DNA of 64,000 nucleotides from Flavobacteriales bacterium (GTDB lineage: Bacteria; Bacteroidota; Bacteroidia; Flavobacteriales_E; Vicingaceae): assembly GCA_015075325.1 (NCBI GenBank), contig JABTUP010000007.1, forward strand, positions 62,001-126,000. The letters are read 5' to 3'. How positions within the stretch are numbered: position 1 is the stretch's first letter; every line of letters begins with the position of its first letter. Shown here one piece after another: positions 9,160 through 17,660 of this stretch. The position numbers and the translations under genes were made by a program. The notes under the pieces are model-generated. The model was not told the DNA's origin. It saw only the letters and a program-made list of their open reading frames with translations, and ran no database searches.

Positions 9160-9882
9160 TTATTTGGTAGCCGTATAAATTGAAGCAATTCCAAACATTA
9201 AGGGAATAGCTTTTGCATTTTTATAGCCCAACTGGTTTAAAATTACTAAAAAATCATCGCCTTCGGGGAAAGCATTAACCGATTCGGGCAAATAAGTGTA
9301 TGCAGCATTGTCTTTTGAAACCAATTTGCCAATTCCTGGTAGTATGTTGTTAAAATAAAAATTGTACAACTGTTTTATTGGGAATTTTTTTGGCTTCGAA
9401 AATTCAAGAATTACAGCTTGTCCGTTAGGTTTAAGTACTCGTAGCATTTCGGCTAAACCTTTTTCTAAGTTTTCAAAGTTTCTAACTCCAAAACCAGCCG
9501 TGTAAGCATCGAAATAATCATTATCAAAAGGCAAATTTTCTGAATCGCCCAATTGAAGTGTAATGATGTTATCTACTTTGCGTTGTTTCATTTTTTCTTT
9601 ACCCACCGCCAACATTCCTTCAGAAATATCAATACCAATTACTTTTTCAGGATTTAAAGCCAATGCTTCTAGAGCAAAATCACCAGTTCCAGTTGCAATA
9701 TCGAGCATTACTTTTGGTTGATGAGGTTTTAGCAATTTAATGGCTTTTTTTCTCCACAAAATATCAATACCCAACGAAAGAAAATGATTTAGAAAATCGT
9801 ACTTTTTTGAGATGTTGTTAAACATCGTTGCAACTTGTTCTTTTTTTCCTGCTTGTTGTTCTTTGTAAGGGATAACCGTCAT
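9160..9882 (-). CDS. ubiE: Demethylmenaquinone methyltransferase
   Basis: 240 residues of class I methyltransferase. SAM motif I is DIATGTGDFALEAL, and the family signatures YDFLNHFLSLGID near the N-terminus and GFGVRNFENLEKGL in the middle are clear. The enzyme makes the last C-methylation in menaquinone synthesis (MenG). The presence of MqnE at 48358 suggests this organism makes menaquinone by the futalosine route, so the substrate is demethylmenaquinone and not the ubiquinone precursor. It is 32 bp after the heptose kinase gene with its own -7 box (9906-9913). Confidence 0.93.
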   Translation of the reverse strand: MTVIPYKEQQAGKKEQVATMFNNISKKYDFLNHFLSLGIDILWRKKAIKLLKPHQPKVMLDIATGTGDFALEALALNPEKVIGIDISEGMLAVGKEKMKQRKVDNIITLQLGDSENLPFDNDYFDAYTAGFGVRNFENLEKGLAEMLRVLKPNGQAVILEFSKPKKFPIKQLYNFYFNNILPGIGKLVSKDNAAYTYLPESVNAFPEGDDFLVILNQLGYKNAKAIPLMFGIASIYTATK

Positions 9883-9905
9883 GCTTTTTATTAATAAACT
9901 AGGTG

Positions 9906-9913
9906 CAAATTTA
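9906..9913 (-). promoter_or_regulatory. -7 box before ubiE
   Basis: Minus-strand TAAATTTG (TAnnTTTG) lies 23 nt before the ubiE ATG. A TTG at the expected -33 spacing is not seen, so support is partial. Confidence 0.45.
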
Positions 9914-9914
9914 G

Positions 9915-10910
9915 TTATATTAATTTTATTAAAGCCTCTGCCAATAGTTCGTCTTTGTTAATAGGAACAACACCCACTTTTTCGCAAACCAAACCACCAG
10001 CTAAATTAGCTAATGCAGCTACTTGCTGAATGGGTAATTGAAGAGCCAGGCACAACGAAGCAACACTAATAACCGTATCTCCAGCACCCGAAACATCAGA
10101 AATGTTTCTTACGTGTGCAGGTTCGTGGAAATTGTTTTGATGGTCGGTAATGTAAACACCGTTTTCCGACAAGGTAATAAATGTGTTTTTGTTTTTGAGC
10201 AATTGATTTAATTGAAAAACGGCAGCTTCAATTTCGCTTTTATTTTTTGGATTGATGTCAATGTTTAAGCCTTCTTTCAATTCTTTAAGGTTGGGTTTAA
10301 ACAACGATACATTTTTGTAGTGTAAAAAATTACGTTTTTTCGGGTCAACTGTGGTTGGAATGTTTTTGCTGTTGCAAATTTCTACTACCGATTTTATTAC
10401 ATCTTCCGATAAAATTCCTTTATCGTAATCTTCAAAAATAACCACATCAATTTTTTCGGAAGTTAATATGGAAGTAATTTTTTCAATCAGTAATTTTTTA
10501 TCCTCATCAATCAAATTATGGTCTATTTCGGCATCTACTCGAAGCATTTGATGGTTGTTGCCAATTACACGCGTTTTAACGGTTGTAATTCGATTAGTGC
10601 TTTTAATTATTCCTTTGTTGGAAAGTTGGGTTGTTTTTAGCAATTCGTCAAATAATATTGCTTCGGTATCGTTGCCAATAACCGAACAAAGTATGGGGTT
10701 TGCACCTAATGCTTGGATGTTTAAAGCTACGTTAGCAGCACCTCCCAAACGGTTTTCTTTTCGTTGAACAGAAACCACAGGAACAGGAGCTTCGGGAGAA
10801 ATACGATCAACTTTACCAAAAAAATAAGCGTCAATCATTACGTCGCCAACAATCAACACATTGAGTTGGTTAAAATTTTCAAAAAGAGATGTAATGTCTT
10901 GTTTATTCAT
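9915..10910 (-). CDS. rfaE1: D-glycero-beta-D-manno-heptose-7-phosphate kinase
   Basis: 331 residues of PfkB/ribokinase fold. The first signature is RKENRLGGAANVALNIQALG (about 50-69) and the second is DVSGAGDTVISVASL near the C-terminus, whose Asp is the catalytic base. The match is to the kinase half of HldE, which phosphorylates heptose-7-P at C1 for LPS core synthesis; the adenylyltransferase half is absent, as in organisms with separate HldA/HldC. This implies an LPS outer membrane. It follows the aminotransferase gene by 37 bp, a spacer holding short TAATCACTAATTAC-like repeats. Confidence 0.85.
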   Translation of the reverse strand: MNKQDITSLFENFNQLNVLIVGDVMIDAYFFGKVDRISPEAPVPVVSVQRKENRLGGAANVALNIQALGANPILCSVIGNDTEAILFDELLKTTQLSNKGIIKSTNRITTVKTRVIGNNHQMLRVDAEIDHNLIDEDKKLLIEKITSILTSEKIDVVIFEDYDKGILSEDVIKSVVEICNSKNIPTTVDPKKRNFLHYKNVSLFKPNLKELKEGLNIDINPKNKSEIEAAVFQLNQLLKNKNTFITLSENGVYITDHQNNFHEPAHVRNISDVSGAGDTVISVASLCLALQLPIQQVAALANLAGGLVCEKVGVVPINKDELLAEALIKLI

Positions 10911-10947
10911 TTTGTGTTTTTGCTAATCACTAATTACTAATCACTAG

Positions 10948-12144
10948 TTACTTAAGTGTAGCCAACGCATTTTTCATTCGTTTAATTGCTTCGATTAAAA
11001 TATCCTCAGAAGTTGCATACGATAAACGTAAACATTCTGGATTACCAAAGGCATCGCCCGAAACCAATGCAATTAAGCCCTTGTTTAATAAAAACATGGA
11101 TAAATCGTCGGCATTTTTAATGGTAGTTTCTCCATCAGATTTTCCAAAAAAGTACGATATATTTGGGAAAACATAAAAAGCACCTTTTGGTTCGTTGAGT
11201 ATTAATCCAGGAATATCACTCATTAATTTTAATACCAAATCTCTACGTTTTTTAAATGCTTCCTGCATAGGAATAATACTTGATGGGTCGGCTTCTAAAG
11301 CAGCTTGTGCAGCTTTTTGAGCTATGCTACAGGTTCCAGAAGTAAATTGCCCTTGCATTTTGGTACAAGCATCGGCAATCCATTTTGGAGCACCAATGTA
11401 TCCAATTCTCCAGCCCGTCATTGCAAATCCTTTAGAAACGCCATTTATAGTAACTACTTGTTCTTTAATAAAATCGAACTGGGCAATACTTTGGTGTTTG
11501 TCTAAAAAGTTAATGTGTTCGTAAATTTCGTCGGCAACAATAATAATATTAGGGTGTTTAGCTATAACTTGAGCAATAGCCAATAATTCATCTTTTGAAT
11601 AAACCGATCCGCTTGGGTTACAAGGCGAACTAAACCACAACATTCGTGTTTTTGGAGTAATGGCTTTTTCTAGTTGTGAAGCGGTAACTTTAAAATCGGC
11701 TTCAATACCCGAATTGATGATAACAGGTTTGCCTTCAGCAATTTTAATCATGTCGATGTAGCTTACCCAATATGGAGCTAATACAATTACTTCGTCGCCC
11801 GGATTTAAAATGGTTAAAGCCAAGTTGGTTAACGAATGTTTTGCACCTGTGCTTACCACAATTTGTTCAGGGCTGTAATCGAGGTTATTGTCGCGTTTAA
11901 ATTTTAATGAAATAGCTTTTCGTAACTCAGGATAACCTGGCACTGGTGTGTAGTGTGTATAGTTTTCGTCGATGGCTTTTTTTGCTGCATCTTTAATAAA
12001 TTGAGGAGTGTCAAAATCAGGCTCTCCAATGCTCAAACTAATAATGTCTTTTCCTTGAGCAATAAGTTCTCTACTCAATCTTGCCATAGCTAAAGTTTGT
12101 GATTCGCTTAGGCTGTTTATTCTGTCTGATAGAATGTGTTCCAT
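10948..12144 (-). CDS. aspC: Class I aspartate aminotransferase
   Basis: 398 residues of fold-type I PLP aminotransferase, subgroup I-gamma. Visible are ISLSIGEPDFDTP near residue 40, the conserved Asn in SPCNPSG, Asp in VADEIYEH, and the Schiff-base Lys in NGVSKGFAMTGWRIGY. The C-terminal LRLSYATS carries the carboxylate-binding Arg. It likely interconverts aspartate and oxaloacetate; related enzymes (prephenate or kynurenine transaminases) cannot be excluded. A -7 box TAGCTTTG lies at 12164-12171. Confidence 0.88.
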   Translation of the reverse strand: MEHILSDRINSLSESQTLAMARLSRELIAQGKDIISLSIGEPDFDTPQFIKDAAKKAIDENYTHYTPVPGYPELRKAISLKFKRDNNLDYSPEQIVVSTGAKHSLTNLALTILNPGDEVIVLAPYWVSYIDMIKIAEGKPVIINSGIEADFKVTASQLEKAITPKTRMLWFSSPCNPSGSVYSKDELLAIAQVIAKHPNIIIVADEIYEHINFLDKHQSIAQFDFIKEQVVTINGVSKGFAMTGWRIGYIGAPKWIADACTKMQGQFTSGTCSIAQKAAQAALEADPSSIIPMQEAFKKRRDLVLKLMSDIPGLILNEPKGAFYVFPNISYFFGKSDGETTIKNADDLSMFLLNKGLIALVSGDAFGNPECLRLSYATSEDILIEAIKRMKNALATLK

Positions 12145-12163
12145 ATTTTTTTACGATAAGCAA

Positions 12164-12171
12164 CAAAGCTA
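12164..12171 (-). promoter_or_regulatory. -7 box before aspC
   Basis: Minus-strand TAGCTTTG fits TAnnTTTG and lies 19 nt before the aspC ATG. The -33 region is AT-rich without a clear TTG. Confidence 0.5.
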
Positions 12172-12239
12172 ATAAAATTACCTTTTATTAAAGCTTGTTG
12201 AGCATTATTTATTGTTTTGTCAGTTTAGTTAGTATTCAA

Positions 12240-12247
12240 TACTTTTG
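12240..12247 (+). promoter_or_regulatory. -7 box of birA
   Basis: TACTTTTG matches TAnnTTTG exactly and ends only 6 nt before ATG 12254, so the mRNA may be leaderless or nearly so. The TTG at 12245 therefore lies in promoter DNA and is unlikely to be the start. Confidence 0.6.
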
Positions 12248-12253
12248 CTTTTA

Positions 12254-13000
12254 ATGGAAAGTTTAATCTTATTAGGAAATCGAATAATTGAGTTAGAAGA
12301 AACGCCTTCAACCAATACCCATTTGCAATCCATTGCTAATAATGAAGATAGTTTTGAGGGATTAGTGGTAATTACAAAAAATCAAACACAAGGAAAAGGA
12401 CAACGAGGCAATGTATGGCAAACCGAACAAGGAAAAAACCTTACGTTTTCGGTGTTGTTAAAACCCCATATTAAAATTGACGAACAGTTTTTGTTGAGTC
12501 AAATGGTGGCGTTGGGTGTTGCCGATTTTTTAAAAACCTTAACTTCATTAAAAGTTCAAGTAAAATGGCCCAACGATATTTTTTTTAACAACAAAAAAGT
12601 TGCGGGAATTTTAATTGAAAACACGCTAAAAGGACATTCAATTAGCAATTGTGTGGTAGGTATAGGCTTAAATGTTAACCAAGAACAGTTTGAAAATCTG
12701 CCTTTAGCTACTTCGCTAAAAAGAGAATTGAACACCATATTTGATTTAAATGACTTGCTCAGTAACCTATTAAAATGTATTGAAGTAAGGTATTTACAAT
12801 TAAAATCGGGTAAAACCGAACTACTTCAACAGCATTATTTAGACCATTTGTTGGGCTACCAACAACCGTTGCAATATCAAACTGCCAACCAGACTGTAAC
12901 TGGAGTAATTAAAGGGGTAAGTAAACAAGGCAAATTACAACTAGAAATTAACCTGCAAGTACACGAATTTGATTTGAAAGAGATTGGGTTGGTTTTATAG
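12254..13000 (+). CDS. birA: Biotin--[acetyl-CoA-carboxylase] ligase
   Basis: About 248 residues. The biotin-ligase core is complete: ETPSTNTHL (biotin pocket), the ATP/biotin-binding loop GKGQRGNVWQ, VKWPNDIF with the catalytic lysine, and KVAGILIEN, followed by a small SH3-like C-terminal domain. There is no N-terminal helix-turn-helix, so this is a class I ligase that biotinylates carrier protein without repressing the biotin operon. ATG 12254 was chosen because an upstream TTG overlaps the -7 box. The last 6 bp overlap the convergent lipoprotein gene. Confidence 0.9.
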   Translation: MESLILLGNRIIELEETPSTNTHLQSIANNEDSFEGLVVITKNQTQGKGQRGNVWQTEQGKNLTFSVLLKPHIKIDEQFLLSQMVALGVADFLKTLTSLKVQVKWPNDIFFNNKKVAGILIENTLKGHSISNCVVGIGLNVNQEQFENLPLATSLKRELNTIFDLNDLLSNLLKCIEVRYLQLKSGKTELLQQHYLDHLLGYQQPLQYQTANQTVTGVIKGVSKQGKLQLEINLQVHEFDLKEIGLVL

Positions 13001-13606
13001 CGAACTTAATTTGCTTAAGTCCATTTGCTTAGCAATTTCTTTTAGTAAATCAGTGTTTTCTTGGTTTTCGGCCTCAATTGTAAGTAAAAAACGATCATTA
13101 ATACCTAAAATTAAACTTGCGTCTTTCGATTTTTTTAGAATAGTTTCCCAACCAGTAATTTCATCGGTAAGTTTAACACTTTGCGATTTTTCTTTACTGT
13201 TGTCAATTTTAAAACCAGTGCTCCACATGGCTGTTGCCATCGAATACATTGATAGTGCGGCATTGTAATCTAAAAGGGTTATTTTTATTTCATCTTGTTG
13301 GTTTTTGAAACGTACTTCAGCAGAAGAAAACGACATTTCGCCCATTTCAACAGATTCTCCCTTAGGCTCATTTTTTTCGTAACCTTCGATAGATTCTGGT
13401 AAATACTTCATCAACTCTTCGTAATGCATGGCAGAAGCATTTTCTCTATTTTTTTGTTTCTCCTCTATTTTTTCAGCTTGTCTTTGCATGTTTTCACCCA
13501 TCTTTATCAGGGCTTCCATCGGATTCTTTTCTACATCAATGTTTTCGTTTTCGTCGCTTCCACAAGCAATTAGCAAAGCAATAAGTATATTTTTTGTATT
13601 CATCAT
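12995..13606 (-). CDS. Predicted lipoprotein of unknown function
   Basis: 203 residues with a short signal and a lipobox-like LLIAC (Cys15), then a charged helical stretch (about 30-60, rich in K, E, Q) that may form a coiled coil. The rest is mixed alpha/beta without recognised motifs. Lipid anchoring to a membrane, facing the periplasm, is likely from the lipobox; no function is apparent. It lies 11 bp after the SRPBCC gene on the same strand and overlaps birA by 6 bp tail to tail. The signal is unusually short, so anchoring is not certain. Confidence 0.6.
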   Translation of the reverse strand: MMNTKNILIALLIACGSDENENIDVEKNPMEALIKMGENMQRQAEKIEEKQKNRENASAMHYEELMKYLPESIEGYEKNEPKGESVEMGEMSFSSAEVRFKNQQDEIKITLLDYNAALSMYSMATAMWSTGFKIDNSKEKSQSVKLTDEITGWETILKKSKDASLILGINDRFLLTIEAENQENTDLLKEIAKQMDLSKLSSL

Positions 13607-13617
13607 TTTAGTTTTTT

Positions 13618-14019
13618 TTAATTAAATTTTTGTACCAATTTATCCGAAAGCATGTTAAAAAAGTTGGTAAGAGGAGTTTCTACCATCAGTTTTAAGAACG
13701 GATTTACTTCACCATCAAATTCGAGGTGAGCTTCGGTTTGGTTGTCGTTGATGGGGTTTAAAAAAATGTTTAGCGTAAATTTAAACGGCACTTTACCGTG
13801 CGAATCGAGGTAAATTAATGAGTTTGGAGTTGCAGCCACACGTTTTAATCCAATATCGGTCATTCCTTTAATCCTAAAGGTACAAAACTCATCGGTCGAG
13901 TTCCAATTTTCTACTTTATCTTCAGGAAAAAGTTCTTTAAAGTTGTTCATGTCGAACAAAAAGTTAAAAACATTTTCGGGAGTTTGGTTAACTGTTTTTG
14001 GTGTGGTGTTTATTTTCAT
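13618..14019 (-). CDS. SRPBCC-family (START-like) small protein
   Basis: 133 residues with the pattern of a helix-grip fold: an N-terminal strand, helix NVFNFLFDMNNFKELFP (about 17-33), several beta strands including EAHLEFDGEVNP, and a long C-terminal helix ending MLSDKLVQKF. This resembles the polyketide cyclase/dehydrase SRPBCC group whose cavity binds small hydrophobic ligands. No catalytic residue can be named. It precedes the 203-residue lipoprotein gene by 11 bp and probably shares its transcript. Confidence 0.65.
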   Translation of the reverse strand: MKINTTPKTVNQTPENVFNFLFDMNNFKELFPEDKVENWNSTDEFCTFRIKGMTDIGLKRVAATPNSLIYLDSHGKVPFKFTLNIFLNPINDNQTEAHLEFDGEVNPFLKLMVETPLTNFFNMLSDKLVQKFN

Positions 14020-14073
14020 AATTATTATAAATGCTGGTTGTAAATTTAGTTAAAAAATAGCTGATTTATTAAC

Positions 14074-15777
14074 CTAAAATTGGAAATAGATAAATGCTTG
14101 CAACTCTGACGACATGGCTTGATAAACACCAAAAACAGTAAGTACAGCTACAAGTATTTTAACCGGAATAGGCGAAAAAATAAACTTTTCTTTATACCAA
14201 GTTTTGGTTTTTGAAGGCAACCAGTGTATTGCAAAGCCAATAGCAGTAAGAAAAAATACCATTTTGTAATTCGAAATAATTTCGGGTATTAAATCTAATC
14301 TAAAGTTGGATTTAATTTGAGCAAGAATTTGCCAAGTAATTTCCATGTTTGAAGCTCTAAACCAAATTCGAGTAAAGGTGATGAATGTTAAAGTAACAAA
14401 TACTTTAAAGCCAATAGCTAAGAAGTTGTTATACTTTTCGTAAGGGCTAATTTTTTTCCATAGTTTATAAACCATTAATCCTAAACCGTTTAATCCGCCC
14501 CAAAATACAAAGTTCCAGCTTGCTCCGTGCCATAATCCACCAAGCAACATGGTAATTAAAAGGTTTATATTGGTTACTAACCATTCCTTAAACGATTTTA
14601 TCCAAAGAGCTAAAAAAATCATTAATAACGCTAACCAAATAAAAATATAAAGCACCATCATTTTTCCAGATAGCAGCACAACAAAAGCAATAATAATAAT
14701 AGCTGTTATCCAAGTTCCCCAGCTTCCACCTCGGTTTCCTCCAAGAGGAATGTATAAATAATCTCTTAACCAAGTAGATAAACTCATGTGCCAACGTTTC
14801 CAAAATTCACCAACATTTTTTGCTTTGTATGGCGAGTTAAAGTTTACAGGCAATGTAAATCCCATTAAAATTGCTAAACCTATTGCCATATCGGTATAAC
14901 CCGAAAAATCGGCATAAACTTGAAGTGAGTAGGCGTAAAGAGCCATTAAGTTTTCAAATCCAGTGTACATCATCGGATTTTGAAAAATTCGGTCGATAAA
15001 ATTAACAGCAATGTAATCGCCTATTACTACTTTTTTAATTAAACCATTTAAAATCCAAAAAAATGCTAATCCAAATTGGTAATGAGTTAATCGGTAGGGT
15101 TGGTACAATTGAGGAATAAATTCTGAAGCTCGAACAATTGGACCAGCAACCAATTGAGGAAAAAACGATACGAAAAAGCCAAAATCGACAATGTTTTTTA
15201 CAGGAGCTATTTGTTTGCGGTAAATATCAACCGAATAACTGATGGTTTGAAAAGTATAAAAGGAAATACCAACAGGGAGTAAAATTTTATCGACAGTAAA
15301 ATGAGTGCCAGCAATATTATTGGCAAATTGTGCAAAATGATTAAATACTTGAATATCGGTATTAAAAATGGTGTTGTAAGAATCGGTAAAGAAATAGGCA
15401 TATTTAAAGTAACAAAGCACAAATAGATTAACGAATATACTTGTTGCAACTAGTAGTTTACGTTTTAATTCGCTCTTGCTAGTATAAATACTTTTACCAA
15501 TAAAATAATCGAGAATAGTAGAAAAGATTAATATACTGATGAATAAACCACTGGTTTTGTAATAAAAGAATAAACTTACAAGAAATAAAAATGCGTTTCG
15601 TAGTGCATTTTTTTTGTAAACAATAGAATAAATAGAAAGAACAATTGCAAAAAATCCCCAGAAGAAAAACTGAGTAAAAATTAACGGTTGAGTTTCGTTG
15701 TAAAGGAAAATACCTTTTAGGTTTTCTAAACTAAAAAACCACGAAAACCAATTGATTATGTTAAAACTACTTTCCAA
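14074..15777 (-). CDS. MBOAT-family membrane O-acyltransferase (AlgI/PatA-like)
   Basis: 567 residues with about ten or more membrane helices. The MBOAT signatures are present: GEFWKRWHMSLSTWLRDYLY with IPLGGNRGG, and the invariant catalytic His417 in LLGGLWHGASWNF. Proteins of this type (AlgI, DltB, PatA) move acyl groups, usually acetyl, across the inner membrane to an extracytoplasmic acceptor. The start is TTG 15777, overlapping the upstream HAD stop by 11 bp. It is the last gene of a five-gene operon with two SGNH hydrolases, the usual periplasmic partners of MBOAT proteins, so envelope-polymer O-acetylation is the likely role; the polymer is unknown. Confidence 0.88.
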   Translation of the reverse strand: MESSFNIINWFSWFFSLENLKGIFLYNETQPLIFTQFFFWGFFAIVLSIYSIVYKKNALRNAFLFLVSLFFYYKTSGLFISILIFSTILDYFIGKSIYTSKSELKRKLLVATSIFVNLFVLCYFKYAYFFTDSYNTIFNTDIQVFNHFAQFANNIAGTHFTVDKILLPVGISFYTFQTISYSVDIYRKQIAPVKNIVDFGFFVSFFPQLVAGPIVRASEFIPQLYQPYRLTHYQFGLAFFWILNGLIKKVVIGDYIAVNFIDRIFQNPMMYTGFENLMALYAYSLQVYADFSGYTDMAIGLAILMGFTLPVNFNSPYKAKNVGEFWKRWHMSLSTWLRDYLYIPLGGNRGGSWGTWITAIIIIAFVVLLSGKMMVLYIFIWLALLMIFLALWIKSFKEWLVTNINLLITMLLGGLWHGASWNFVFWGGLNGLGLMVYKLWKKISPYEKYNNFLAIGFKVFVTLTFITFTRIWFRASNMEITWQILAQIKSNFRLDLIPEIISNYKMVFFLTAIGFAIHWLPSKTKTWYKEKFIFSPIPVKILVAVLTVFGVYQAMSSELQAFIYFQF

Positions 15778-16420
15778 AATTTAAACTATTTAGTTGAGTT
15801 AAACTTCTGATATTAAAATCGGCAATATTAAAATTTGGGTTATCCCAATTTTCGTTATCGGGTACAACAATTGTTTTCATAAGTGCAGCTTTTGCAGCGA
15901 TTAATCCGTTAAACGAATCTTCTATAACCAAACAGTTTACTGGTTTTGTATTTAAGTCTTGAGCTGTTTTAATAAACACCATTGGGTGAGGTTTACCAAA
16001 ATCTAAATGCTCGGCAGAATTAATTACATCAAAGTATTGTTTTAGCTGAAGTTTTTGCAGCACTGTTTCAATTAAACTCATTGCCGATGATGATGCTAAG
16101 GCTAATTTAACCCCTTTGTTTTTAAAATATTCTAGCGAACTGTAAACACCATCCATAGCTTCACCTTTTTCAATAATCAGTTGAGTAACTGTGGCAAGAA
16201 GCTCTTCTTCAATTTGTTTTAATGATTTTTCTTCCCAACCTAATTTGTCATACCAATATTCTACCACTTCGTACAAACGCATGCCCATGGTTTCTCTACA
16301 CATGTCGTCAGTAAAATGTAAACCAACGGTTTTAAATGTAATTTTTTCGGCTTCTCTCCACAAAGGTTCTGAGTCGATAATTACCCCATCCATATCATAT
16401 ATAACTGCATCAATTTTCAA
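15767..16420 (-). CDS. HAD-superfamily phosphatase (beta-phosphoglucomutase-like)
   Basis: About 217 residues. HAD motif I is DMDGVIIDSEP with both aspartates; motif II Ser is in LALASSSAM; the motif III Lys is in DFGKPHPMVF and motif IV is IEDSFNGLIAAKAA. The cap position matches subclass I enzymes such as 2-deoxyglucose-6-phosphatase (YniC) or beta-phosphoglucomutase. I chose TTG 16420 because it gives MKIDAVIYDMDG, the usual family start, and an 11-bp overlap like the other junctions of this operon; an ATG at 16453 would add 11 residues and overlap the upstream gene by 44 bp. Its link to envelope acylation is unclear. Confidence 0.82.
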   Translation of the reverse strand: MKIDAVIYDMDGVIIDSEPLWREAEKITFKTVGLHFTDDMCRETMGMRLYEVVEYWYDKLGWEEKSLKQIEEELLATVTQLIIEKGEAMDGVYSSLEYFKNKGVKLALASSSAMSLIETVLQKLQLKQYFDVINSAEHLDFGKPHPMVFIKTAQDLNTKPVNCLVIEDSFNGLIAAKAALMKTIVVPDNENWDNPNFNIADFNIRSLTQLNSLNFGK

Positions 16421-17660
16421 TGTTCTTTGTTTTAATAGATACAAATCTTGCATATTCTTTCATTAATGCAGAAAACATTAAATCTCCGATTAATTCGTAA
16501 CCTGCAGTTTTAAAATGAACACGGTCTTTTTGTGCTAATCCATTTTTTTCCCATGTTTTAATAGAGCCTAATCCTCCCATAATGGTAAACAAATCCCAAT
16601 AACCTGCTTTATGTTTTTTTGCAAGGTTTTGCATGGCTGTTTGAACCTCAAAAGCACGTTTGTTTAAGTATCGTTTTTTATAATAGCTATCGGTATTGGT
16701 AACAAATAAAAACTCACAGTTTGGGTTTGCTTCTTTAATTTTAGAAACTAACAAATTGTAATTGTTTTCAAAACATTTTGCACAAAATCCGGGTTCAAAC
16801 GCATCGTTTATTCCAATACAAAAAATGACCAAATCTGGTTTTATGGTTTTGATTTGTGGTGTAAAAAGTTGATTGCGAAGGTAGCTAGAAGTGCTTGCTC
16901 CATTTACTCCAATAGAATGATAAACAATACCGTTGTCATTGTTTTCAAGGCTTAAACCGTATAAATTAAAGTGAGTTTGAAGGAAGTCGGTTTTATAAAT
17001 TCTAAATGCTAATTTTTCGTGGTGTTTATTAAATTTAAACTCGGTATAACCTAATTCCTCATTTACATCAATTGATATTAGGGAAGTGTCTGAAACCAAT
17101 TCTAAACAAAAACTAGAAGAATCGGTATCGTGAAAAACTTTAATGGTGTTGAAATCATAAAAAGGAGTGTCATCGCCTTTAAACTCGAGTTGAAAAGTAG
17201 AAATGCTATCGGTTGTGGTGGCTGTAATTCCTGAAACGCCCCATGTACTTTGGTGTTTGGTAATGGCATTTCGGTAACCATTCCATTCGCCAGTGTAAGT
17301 TACATTATAATAATAAGGGTTATTGGTTTTTGCTAATTTAAATGGAAAGATAAAACCTCTTCCACCGTTTAAATTAAAATTATTATGGAAATTTTTACGC
17401 ATTCGATGCGACCATATATCAGCCTGAACGTGAGAACCACCAAACTGCATGATGTTGATTTTTCCTTTTCCTGAAGTAACCAACGAATCAAATTTTGAAT
17501 AGAAGTTAGAAAATGATAAATTGTTTTCAAAAAAATGAATCGAATTGGAATCGTAATTAACAAATGGATATTGCTTAATAACATGTGGGTTTGATTGTCC
17601 TTTAATCAAAGACAGAAAAAGAAATAGGTATATAAAAAGGTTTATATTTTTAATTTTCAT
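16410..17660 (-). CDS. Periplasmic SGNH/GDSL hydrolase 1
   Basis: 416 residues with a signal peptide (about 1-22). SGNH blocks: block I FGGSHVQADIW (Ser nucleophile, about 75), block II GVNGASTSS, block III FCIGINDAF with the catalytic-site Asn, and block V DRVHFKTAGY with the Asp-His pair. Between blocks I and II is a jelly-roll-like beta insert of about 150 residues, a layout shared with PatB/AlgX-type O-acetyltransferases. It starts at ATG 17660, overlapping SGNH 2 by 11 bp. It is likely the periplasmic acetyl acceptor or esterase working with the MBOAT protein; the direction of the reaction cannot be read from sequence. Confidence 0.83.
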   Translation of the reverse strand: MKIKNINLFIYLFLFLSLIKGQSNPHVIKQYPFVNYDSNSIHFFENNLSFSNFYSKFDSLVTSGKGKINIMQFGGSHVQADIWSHRMRKNFHNNFNLNGGRGFIFPFKLAKTNNPYYYNVTYTGEWNGYRNAITKHQSTWGVSGITATTTDSISTFQLEFKGDDTPFYDFNTIKVFHDTDSSSFCLELVSDTSLISIDVNEELGYTEFKFNKHHEKLAFRIYKTDFLQTHFNLYGLSLENNDNGIVYHSIGVNGASTSSYLRNQLFTPQIKTIKPDLVIFCIGINDAFEPGFCAKCFENNYNLLVSKIKEANPNCEFLFVTNTDSYYKKRYLNKRAFEVQTAMQNLAKKHKAGYWDLFTIMGGLGSIKTWEKNGLAQKDRVHFKTAGYELIGDLMFSALMKEYARFVSIKTKNIEN

